A stretch of DNA of 10,074 nucleotides from an uncultured Fretibacterium sp. (GTDB lineage: Bacteria > Synergistota > Synergistia > Synergistales > Aminobacteriaceae): assembly GCA_905373185.1 (NCBI GenBank), contig CAJPSE010000050.1:1-10074 (forward strand), in the 5' to 3' direction. The translations under genes and the position numbers were made by a program. Of this stretch, positions 5,778 through 10,074 are shown in pieces. A model generated the notes under the pieces. The model had not been told where the DNA came from, made no database searches, and was given only the letters and a program-made list of their open reading frames with translations. Position 1 is the first letter of the stretch. Each line of letters opens with the position of its first letter.

Positions 5778-6062
5778 GTGGTTGGGTTAAGCTCCGAAGA
5801 AAGAAGCCTTCTTGAAGTCCTTGAAAGCCTGGCAACGACACGGGTCAACGCTATGATGTTGCTGCTCCTGGCAGGAGCAGGACTCAAGAGGGTCCAGAGG
5901 GCCCGGAAAACCCGCCGAAGGTCACGCGACGGAGGCGGTTTTAATCAGGGAGAGGAAAACCTTCCCTTCTTTCTAAGAGCAGCACCCCAAGATGAAAATG
6001 GCAAGAAAGGCGGCGTATCTGGTATTTGCGGCGGTGTTTCTGCGAGCTCTTTTCCGCTATGA
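5778..6062 (+). CDS. Doubtful small ORF behind the operator-controlled promoter
   Basis: A 94-codon frame whose GTG start overlaps an AGGAGG. The first 45 residues look protein-like (an acidic helix, then a hydrophobic run MMLLLLAGAGL and a basic stretch), while the rest is low in bias and overlaps the next gene by 71 bases. It directly follows the promoter at 5753, so something is transcribed here. The real product may be shorter or frameshifted, or this may be an untranslated leader. No family recognised. Confidence 0.3.
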   Translation: MVGLSSEERSLLEVLESLATTRVNAMMLLLLAGAGLKRVQRARKTRRRSRDGGGFNQGEENLPFFLRAAPQDENGKKGGVSGICGGVSASSFPL

Positions 6063-6150
6063 GTGGGGTTTGGATACCATCGAACACATCAGCTTGGGGA
6101 TGCTGGCTGCAGGGATTTTGTTCGATGCGGTGCTCCGGTGGCGCAGATGA
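5992..6150 (+). CDS. 52-residue membrane protein
   Basis: MKMARKAAYLVF... ending in LRWRR: a basic N-terminus, a hydrophobic segment (7-20), a polar middle (21-34: RYEWGLDTIEHIS) and a second hydrophobic segment (35-48), then basic residues. That fits a two-helix hairpin membrane protein with both ends inside. The stop shares an ATGA with the next gene, evidence that it is translated. Ribosome site is weak, so it may depend on the frame upstream. Small membrane proteins of this kind are common next to excisionase genes in integrative elements, but no function is known. Confidence 0.6.
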   Translation: MKMARKAAYLVFAAVFLRALFRYEWGLDTIEHISLGMLAAGILFDAVLRWRR

Positions 6151-6407
6151 GAGCGGACAAGTTTCGAGAGAGGGTGGAGGCCGAGGTCTTCACGTCCTCG
6201 GAGGCTGCGAAGTACTTGGGAGTATCGCGCCAGAACCTCTCGCAGCGGACCAAGGCCGGGCGCATCCCCTGCATTCGTGGGAAGCTATATCTCAAGGGAG
6301 AGCTCGATAATTACAATGCCACGGTCAGGAGTGAACAACCCAGGGGGGGCGGGGACAAAAAGCGGGGCAATCGTGAAGACCCGCCCCTTCCGTCGCCCAC
6401 CGTCTGA
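6147..6407 (+). CDS. Excisionase-like helix-turn-helix protein (HTH_17 type)
   Basis: An 86-residue protein. Residues 14-56 form a MerR/excisionase-like winged HTH: VFTSSEAAKYLGVSRQNL, then the turn and wing KAGRIPCIRGKLYLKGELDNY. The remaining 30 residues are basic and proline-rich and probably disordered. The family includes excisionases, which bend attachment-site DNA, and small repressors of integrative elements. The ATG at 6147 overlaps the stop of the membrane-protein gene; a longer frame from 6063 would cover that whole gene and is rejected. The integrase that usually accompanies such a gene is not present downstream, which suggests the element has lost it. Confidence 0.8.
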   Translation: MRADKFRERVEAEVFTSSEAAKYLGVSRQNLSQRTKAGRIPCIRGKLYLKGELDNYNATVRSEQPRGGGDKKRGNREDPPLPSPTV

Positions 6408-6781
6408 GGACGACAGAGCCCGGTTCAAGCCTGACGGCTATCACCAAGCGTCCCAACTTCAACTGGAAGTTGAGGCTGAGGCTTCTTTGCCAACGAAACA
6501 CATGAGGTGCCTCCCTTAAAAAGGGATGTCCGCCCCGCTAGAGACGAACCAACACGAGGGGTTGCCCCGTGAAGACTTGTAATTGGGGATCGGCGTTCGT
6601 TTTGCGCCTTTGGGGGTCTGTGATGGGTGTTATTTGCGTTTGGATTTACAATCCAAATGCAACAGTAGGGGGGTAGAGGAGATAAAAAAGGCCTACAAGT
6701 GGCAGTTATTCGCGGTATGTGGGCCAAATTGTGGACCGTTTTTCATCCGCTTCTTACTTTTTCCGCTCATGCCATCTCCTC
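6408..6781. other. Non-coding gap with hairpins and a short tandem repeat
   Basis: No credible gene on either strand. It holds inverted repeats at 6454-6472 (CAACTTC/GAAGTTG), 6512-6526 (TCCCTT/AAGGGA) and 6634-6662, plus a 15-bp tandem repeat that runs into the next feature. A pair of similar words, ATGTGGGCC and TTGTGGACC, lies at 6718-6736. This is where an integrase gene and an attachment site would be expected beside an excisionase, but I cannot identify either. Confidence 0.5.
6634..6662. repeat. 13-bp hairpin with 3-base loop
   Basis: TTGCGTTTGGATT (6634-6646), loop TAC, AATCCAAATGCAA (6650-6662): fully paired with a single G-T wobble. No U-tract follows in either direction, so it is not an obvious terminator. 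An integrase arm/core site or a single-strand-folded site is possible. Confidence 0.6.
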
Positions 6782-6795
6782 TCATGCCATCCCCT
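6766..6795. repeat. 15-bp tandem duplication
   Basis: CTCATGCCATCTCCT at 6766-6780 is repeated at 6781-6795 with one change. It covers the 3' end of the broken helicase frame and looks like a slippage duplication at a deletion scar. Confidence 0.6.
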
Positions 6796-7401
6796 CAAGC
6801 AATGTCGGGAAAAAGGTGCGCATGGATTCCGTAGTGATGGTATTGTCGGCCTTGCCCTCCGCGCCAAACCGGGGAGTTTCGCGGTGAGTCAGGTTACGCA
6901 GCTTTGCGGCGGAATATCCCCCATAGGCGGAGTAAACATCATCGCCCCGGTGTCCCTGACCATACCGGAGATAAGTGTCTGCCACCAATGCGTTTCGTTC
7001 CGGGGTGTCGATGATGACGGAGAGCTCGTCGGCGGCAAAGTCACCGGTCCGGGTACGGACGTCCGAGATGTCGGCCCCCGTCTTGATCTCCAGGCCCCGC
7101 ACGTCGCAGAGATACCCGGCCTTCATCATAGCCAGGATGGAGCGCTCGAAGATACTTCCTAGAACACACTGCCCAGCCCCACGTTGTCGCCACGATACGC
7201 CATGGCCGTGACGCCGAGGAGCAGCTCCTCGCGGTGCGCCAGAACGAAGGTGCGGGTCTTCAGGGCTCCGGCTACTATGCCGAAGATCAAGATTTTTCCA
7301 CACCCGGTCGGGAGGCTGACGAGCTGCCGCGTGACGCCCTCGTGCCAGTGTCCAAGAACGGCATCCAGGGCCTCAGCCTGGTAAGGACGCGGGATAATCA
7401 T
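6782..7401 (-). pseudogene. Wrecked DEAD/DEAH-box (SF2) helicase
   Basis: The ATG at 7401 opens MIIPRPYQAEAL, the Q-motif-like start of phage and plasmid SF2 helicases. Motif I follows (SLPTGCGK), then VLAHREELL (motif Ia). The frame then jumps directly to LGVTAMAYRGDNVGLG, which in intact relatives lies after the DEAH box and motif III, so about 75-100 residues including the catalytic DEAH are missing without a frame change. A TAG stands at 7159-7161 where a glutamate codon is expected, followed by a frame change. The second frame resumes with FERSILAMMKAGYLCDVRGL and runs to about TYLRYGQGHR, after which the C-terminal helicase lobe is gone and the tail is unrelated. Reading ends at 6782. 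This cannot be an active helicase. It is in line behind the broken gene at 7373-7676, the order of an old prophage or integrative element operon. Confidence 0.75.
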
Positions 7402-7676
7402 GATGCCGCCCCCCCCATCCCGAGGCAAAAAGCGCCTTGCGTTTGGCCGCGTGCTCCACGGGTTCCGCCCTGCTCCCGAACTCCAAGGACAGGAAGTCAA
7501 TATCATTAAGCTCCGTGTTCAACAGTATCTCGGCCAAGCGGGGCAGAGCATTCACCTCGACCTCGCTTATTCTTTCTTTATGGGCAAGCGCGGTGCAAGA
7601 TGTCCATGGTGTACGCATACATCGCACGGGCCAGCTTAATCCGTAGCTTGAGGATTGCTTTCATCTCGGTGTCCAT
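7373..7676 (-). pseudogene. Frameshifted small gene upstream of the helicase
   Basis: An ATG at 7676 opens MDTEMKAILKLRIKLARAMY..., which stops at 7578 after 32 codons. The frame one base over continues as HKERISEVEVNALPRLAEIL and on to 7373. The helical, charged character is continuous across the join, so I read one protein of about 100 residues broken by a +1 shift near 7578-7590. Its 3' end overlaps the helicase start by about 29 bases, the tight packing of a phage-type operon. The protein family is not recognised. A programmed frameshift is not excluded, but the damaged helicase next to it makes decay likelier. Confidence 0.5.
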
Positions 7677-7709
7677 TGGCTTTCGCATCCTTTCGCTCCA
7701 TAGGGCAAC

Positions 7710-7734
7710 AAAAAAGCCCCTTCGAAAAGGGGCT
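7710..7734 (-). terminator. Rho-independent terminator of the AT-rich operon
   Basis: Read leftward: AGCCCCTT, tetraloop TTCG, AAGGGGCT, then a run of T. The 8-bp stem carries a stabilising UUCG loop, and the stop codon of the HicA-like gene is built into its first arm. It is the clearest terminator in the window. Confidence 0.92.
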
Positions 7735-8017
7735 ACTCAATAAAGCCTTTGGATTTCAGGATATCCTCGTACTCAACTTGTCCCAAAGAGCATGTTACTA
7801 AATCCTGAAATTCTTTCTTGTTGAGTTGGCATTGCTTTGCCATGAGATGAATTAACCCCTCACCTACGTCTTTCTTCGATCCAAAGCTTAATTTCGTTCT
7901 CACGGTAGTAGTCGCGCCATCGCGAGTTTTATAAATAAAGCGCTCATGATCCGTGTTTGCTATGAAAAAACCTTTCTTTTTTAGGCCCGACTCGATGTCG
8001 GATTTATTGAGCGCCAC
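7733..8017 (-). CDS. HicA-like small protein, putative toxin
   Basis: A 94-residue protein starting at GTG 8017, with AGAGG 7-8 bases upstream. The core, KKKGFFIANTDHERFIYKT followed by a strand and a basic helical segment (SKKDVGEGLIHLMAKQCQL), has the layout of the HicA double-stranded-RNA-binding-like fold: a KGF turn, a conserved histidine, beta strands, then a helix. HicA toxins are mRNA interferases; the histidine here is H24. The C-terminal third (KKEFQDLVTC...KGFIE) is longer than in a typical HicA. It overlaps the preceding gene by 14 bases, as toxin and antitoxin genes often do, and ends in a terminator. I infer a toxin-antitoxin pair with the preceding gene. Similarity is judged by eye only. 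Confidence 0.6.
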   Translation of the reverse strand: MALNKSDIESGLKKKGFFIANTDHERFIYKTRDGATTTVRTKLSFGSKKDVGEGLIHLMAKQCQLNKKEFQDLVTCSLGQVEYEDILKSKGFIE

Positions 8018-8306
8018 GGGTAGCCTCTTCTTTGGGGTAGATATTTTTCTGCAGCTTTTCCTTAAGCCGCTCGGCTCTAGGAGTCAATTTTTTATCCCCC
8101 ATAACATAAGTGTCCCATAGCATCGCAAATTCTTTCAGCAATTCTCGTTTAAGAATTTCTCTGTTTTCCGCATAGACAAAAAGCTCGTAGTATTTGTCTT
8201 CAACTACCAGGTATTCCCTAGACTCGTCCATTCTCAGAAGTGATTTGAAAGGAGACCGAAAACAAAAAGCTTGCCCTTCAACAAAGAATTCCTTAAGTTC
8301 AATCAT
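8004..8306 (-). CDS. 100-residue acidic/helical protein, putative partner of the HicA-like protein
   Basis: The frame is open to 8630, but its upstream part is the shadow of another gene. The ATG at 8306 (MIELKEFFVEG) comes just after that gene's stop at 8321 and is the likely start, although its ribosome site is poor. The product has strand-like segments (FCFRSPFKSLLRM, YLVVEDKYYELFVYA) followed by charged helices (ENREILKRELLKEFAMLWDTYV) and a basic tail. No catalytic or membrane features are seen. The 14-base overlap with the HicA-like gene and the antitoxin-like size and charge suggest the cognate antitoxin, though no HicB or known DNA-binding motif is obvious. Confidence 0.6.
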   Translation of the reverse strand: MIELKEFFVEGQAFCFRSPFKSLLRMDESREYLVVEDKYYELFVYAENREILKRELLKEFAMLWDTYVMGDKKLTPRAERLKEKLQKNIYPKEEATRGAQ

Positions 8307-8320
8307 GTCAAAATCATATG

Positions 8321-8548
8321 CTAAATTCCAACGAAAGACAATACCATTTCCACCGCGTTCTTGAGAATTACACTTGCGGTAGCAATCCCCCTCGCGCCCC
8401 CGATCCAGGTGGCGGAATACTCGAAGATTATACCTACAAGAATGAGGAGCCCTCGAACACATTTTAGCCCTTTCCTTAAGTCGAGAAGCCCCTGGCGTTC
8501 TTGCGCGCGAACTAAACCCACTACTCGAGCACTTAACCTTGGTATCAT
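8321..8548 (-). CDS. 75-residue hydrophobic small protein
   Basis: Starts at ATG 8548 inside the stop of the upstream gene (ATGA), strong support for translation, and ends 15 bases before the next start. The N-terminal third is basic (RLSARVVGLVRAQERQ...LRKGLKC). Residues 33-48 (GLLILVGIIFEYSATW) could span the membrane, and 54-75 form a second hydrophobic helix. It may therefore be a one- or two-helix membrane protein. I know no family for it. Its place between two soluble proteins in a tight operon suggests a joint role. Confidence 0.65.
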   Translation of the reverse strand: MIPRLSARVVGLVRAQERQGLLDLRKGLKCVRGLLILVGIIFEYSATWIGGARGIATASVILKNAVEMVLSFVGI

Positions 8549-8946
8549 ACACCATCGTGCTTGTCCTCGGGATCCTCTCCATTAAGACCTTCAACTTCTT
8601 CACTGTGCATAAATGTAGTATTGAGGGCATTCTCGTCTACAACGTTAACCAACCATTCCCCGATACCTCTGGCCATATCGGGAGTCATAAAAACCCCAAC
8701 CATGAGCTCTTTGATATACCCAGGCTCATCGCCTTTAAAACTCCGCTCTTCCGAAATTACTTCCCCTGTCGAAGATAAGCCCAGGGTGAGCGTTTTAGGA
8801 GCCTCCTGCGATTCCACCAAAAAATTACAAATGATATTTCCATCTACTGTTCGTGTCGCCCAGGCTCCTGTTGCCGGAACAATGTTGTAGGATGAAGACT
8901 TTTTAAACTCAACGCTCACTGTTGAAACAGCCTTCTGCTCTTCCAT
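8545..8946 (-). CDS. First gene of the AT-rich operon, 133-residue unknown protein
   Basis: Start at ATG 8946 with AGAGGAGG about 8 bases upstream, the best ribosome site in the operon. The first half is beta-rich (VSTVSVEFKKSSSYNIVP, then NIICNFLVES), and the second half has a short strand leading into a helix (VGVFMTPDMARGIGEWLVNVV), then an acidic, disordered tail. The pattern of strand, TPDxA and amphipathic helix recalls DUF3467-like proteins, but I would not assign it on this alone. Its promoter has an inverted repeat across the -10 (8967-8993). The ATGA overlap couples it to the next gene. Confidence 0.75.
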   Translation of the reverse strand: MEEQKAVSTVSVEFKKSSSYNIVPATGAWATRTVDGNIICNFLVESQEAPKTLTLGLSSTGEVISEERSFKGDEPGYIKELMVGVFMTPDMARGIGEWLVNVVDENALNTTFMHSEEVEGLNGEDPEDKHDGV

Positions 8947-8966
8947 TACTCTTCCTCCTCTGTTGT

Positions 8967-8993
8967 GAGCCCAGAATAATTATAACTGGACTC
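8967..8993 (-). promoter_or_regulatory. Promoter with inverted repeat around the -10
   Basis: Read leftward, TATAAT lies at 8984-8979 with only a weak -35 about 17-18 bases ahead. GAGTCCAG (8993-8986) and CTGGGCTC (8974-8967) pair with one wobble and bracket the -10 exactly, so a protein bound there would shut the promoter. It drives the four-gene operon starting at 8946. Confidence 0.55.
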
Positions 8994-9103
8994 AAATATC
9001 AAAAGTCATTATTTCTCGTCAAAGACGACACTTATCCAATATCATACGAGACCAATACTTTTGTACCCAACACCACCACGATCTTTTTGCCCCTAGAGCT
9101 CTC

Positions 9104-9457
9104 CTAGGCTATAATCGCCTTTGCTTTTTCAAATAATCGGTCTATCTCCTCCGGAGTATTCTCGCCTTCAAGGGGAATGAACCCGGCGATGTGTGCGAAG
9201 GGGATACTTCCAATGCCGGTTACCGATTTCTCGTCTATTTTGACATCACGGACATGCAACCCGTACCCCATGAACTCTTTTTCCTCTTCGTCGTCAATGT
9301 CTATGGCGTGCTCATCGTAGTATCCAGCTATACAAGTCAAAACATCCCCAAGCTTGGTCAACGGCGACGAATCTTTAAGCTTCAGCTGCACGCGCCGCCT
9401 CCAATAGTGCGAAAGATTGTCATCTAGCTCTCGCACCGACAAAAATTGCTCTGGCAT
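9104..9457 (-). CDS. 117-residue unknown protein of the AT-rich block
   Basis: ATG at 9457 with a textbook AAGGAGG 8 bases upstream. The product begins with a charged helical segment (SVRELDDNLSHYWRRRVQLKLK), continues with a second helix (LTKLGDVLTCIAGYYDEHAI), an acidic DDEEEKE linker (about 54-60), then beta-like segments (GLHVRDVKI, VTGIGSIPFAHIAGFIPL) and a final helix (TPEEIDRLFEKAKAII). Soluble, no signal peptide, no motif I can name. It is co-directional with the operon at 8946, but a 157-base gap with its own promoter separates them. AT-rich codon use sets it apart from the backbone. Confidence 0.75.
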   Translation of the reverse strand: MPEQFLSVRELDDNLSHYWRRRVQLKLKDSSPLTKLGDVLTCIAGYYDEHAIDIDDEEEKEFMGYGLHVRDVKIDEKSVTGIGSIPFAHIAGFIPLEGENTPEEIDRLFEKAKAIIA

Positions 9458-9469
9458 ATACTCTCCCTC

Positions 9470-9636
9470 CTTAACTCCCTGGGTATCGCCTCCAGGTTCT
9501 CGGTTGGAGTGGGGGTAGAGAAATTATCTGAATTTTGATTTGGCGGATTCGCCACTCCTATCCAATCCGAAATAGTCCGCCTCGCCCCCCCAGCGCCTTG
9601 CCGATGCGCTCCTGCGTCCACCCCCCTGCTCCTTGG
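9470..9636 (-). pseudogene. Fragment of a ParB-like or phage helix-turn-helix protein
   Basis: Right after the toxin stop at 9638, the words AKEQ, GWTQERIGKALGG and RTISDWIG appear in successive frames. Joined, they read as a helix-turn-helix of the type found in ParB-like and phage DNA-binding proteins (WTQERIGKALG...TISDW). The frame changes fall at G-runs (C-runs on the plus strand at 9621-9626 and 9585-9591). The tail PTPTENLEAIP leads into the ribosome site of the next gene. No start codon is visible, so only a fragment remains, even if the runs were miscounted. Confidence 0.45.
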
Positions 9637-9637
9637 C

Positions 9638-9899
9638 CTACCTGTAGACCTCTCTCCTATGGCCAACCTTCAGGACGAGGACTACAAGCTCCCGTCCCGG
9701 AGCTCGCAGATCAGCCGGTAGTTTCCCACGCGGTAGCGCCAATCCCCCGAGAACTGACCGGTCAAGGCCGCCCCTTTTCTCGTGGAGAAGGTACGAAGGA
9801 TAGGGTACTCAGGAAATCGACTATCCGTGTGTGGGCGGATTTGTCCAAGCGCTCTAAAGCCTTCTCCGCCTCCCTGGAAAGCCTAATCGTCCAAGCCAA
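9638..9899 (-). pseudogene. relE: RelE/ParE-family toxin with two single-base deletions
   Basis: Start at TTG 9899 (MAWTIRLSREAEKALERLDK), overlapping the antitoxin gene by 17 bases. Segments follow in order: TRIVDFLSTL, LTGQFSGDWRYRVGNYRLIC and VLVLKVGHRREVYR, i.e. the helical hairpin, the central beta sheet with the W-R-Y-R and GNYR residues and the typical C-terminus of RelE mRNA interferases. The reading is broken twice, each time by one G too few: at the C-run 9771-9774 and the C-run 9691-9693 on the plus strand. With both bases restored the protein would be 87 residues, the normal length. Loss of the toxin while the antitoxin stays open is a common fate, but sequencing error in homopolymers would look the same. 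Confidence 0.85.
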
Positions 9900-10074
9900 G
9901 ATGTACCCTCACCTCTTCCAGGCTATAGGTCTTCATCCTACCGCTCCTGACTTCCTCGGAAATTCTCACGGCACCCTCGTAGTCCTCTAAGTCCTCAAGG
10001 TACTGCTCGATGGCCATCGACATGAACTTTTCCGGCTTCTGATTGGCCGCGCCGCTTCGGGTCTCGATACGCTC
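9883..10074 (-). CDS. relB: Ribbon-helix-helix antitoxin (RelB/DUF6290-like), N-terminus outside the window
   Basis: The last 63 residues of a protein that continues beyond the right end. KPEKFMSMAIEQYLEDLEDY is the second helix of a ribbon-helix-helix DNA-binding domain (the family usually reads S-x-x-x-x-A-I-x-x-x-L-x-D-L-E-D). The tail KTYSLEEVRVHLGLDD is the segment that wraps the cognate RelE. Such antitoxins repress their own promoter as dimers and neutralise the toxin. The stop (9883-9885) lies inside the toxin gene. The frame is intact over all the visible part, unlike its toxin. Confidence 0.85.
   Translation of the reverse strand, partial: ERIETRSGAANQKPEKFMSMAIEQYLEDLEDYEGAVRISEEVRSGRMKTYSLEEVRVHLGLDD

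Noticed and set aside
6425..6727. 100-codon minus frame in the gap
   Set aside because: Low-complexity proline/serine composition, no ribosome site, spans several hairpins.
8307..8630. N-terminal extension of the gene at 8004-8306
   Set aside because: Occupied in another frame by the ATGA-coupled 75-residue gene; extension residues look random.
9535..9990. 151-codon plus frame at the right end
   Set aside because: Antisense to the RelE and antitoxin genes, which have recognisable motifs.

Overview
The window looks like a piece of a GC-rich, anaerobic bacterial chromosome. The backbone genes use almost only G or C at third codon positions. They include an activator ATPase of 2-hydroxyacyl-CoA dehydratases, an enzyme system of amino-acid-fermenting anaerobes. 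Synergistota or Clostridia/Negativicutes-type bacteria would fit, but this is inference: no marker gene fixes the taxon.

Layout. (1) 1-1329: a secreted rhodanese-like protein on the minus strand (105-572) with a likely terminator behind it, then about 750 bases without a credible gene but with several DNA/RNA hairpins. (2) 1330-2879, plus strand: a two-gene module with a 4-base ATGA overlap, an SMC/OLD-like AAA ATPase plus a small protein with an E-x-K nuclease-like motif. This is the best candidate for an undescribed (possibly defence) system. (3) 2954-3048: a large interrupted inverted repeat between convergent operons. (4) 3058-5621: a divergent pair. To the left, an HgdC-type activase followed by a GTGA-coupled 48-residue ORF, read from a very good sigma-70 promoter through a roughly 460-base structured leader. 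To the right, a radical SAM protein whose promoter lies 11 bp from the leftward one and is followed by a 22-bp tandem repeat.

(5) 5700 to the right end is an accessory, mobile-element-derived region. It starts with a promoter framed by nested inverted repeats, then small ORFs including a 52-residue membrane protein and an excisionase-like HTH protein, with no integrase visible. Then, on the minus strand, come a wrecked DEAD/DEAH helicase and a broken small gene ahead of it. Next is an AT-richer block (7733-9457) of five intact small genes: a four-gene operon whose last two genes resemble a toxin-antitoxin pair (HicA-like), and one unrelated unknown. The right end holds a ribbon-helix-helix antitoxin, a RelE toxin with two missing bases in G-runs, and an HTH fragment that also has G-run frameshifts.

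The element appears eroded on its helicase side, while the AT-rich cargo and the antitoxin remain open. The repeated loss of single bases in G-runs near 9585-9774 may be real decay or a sequencing/assembly error, and this should be settled before calling those genes dead.
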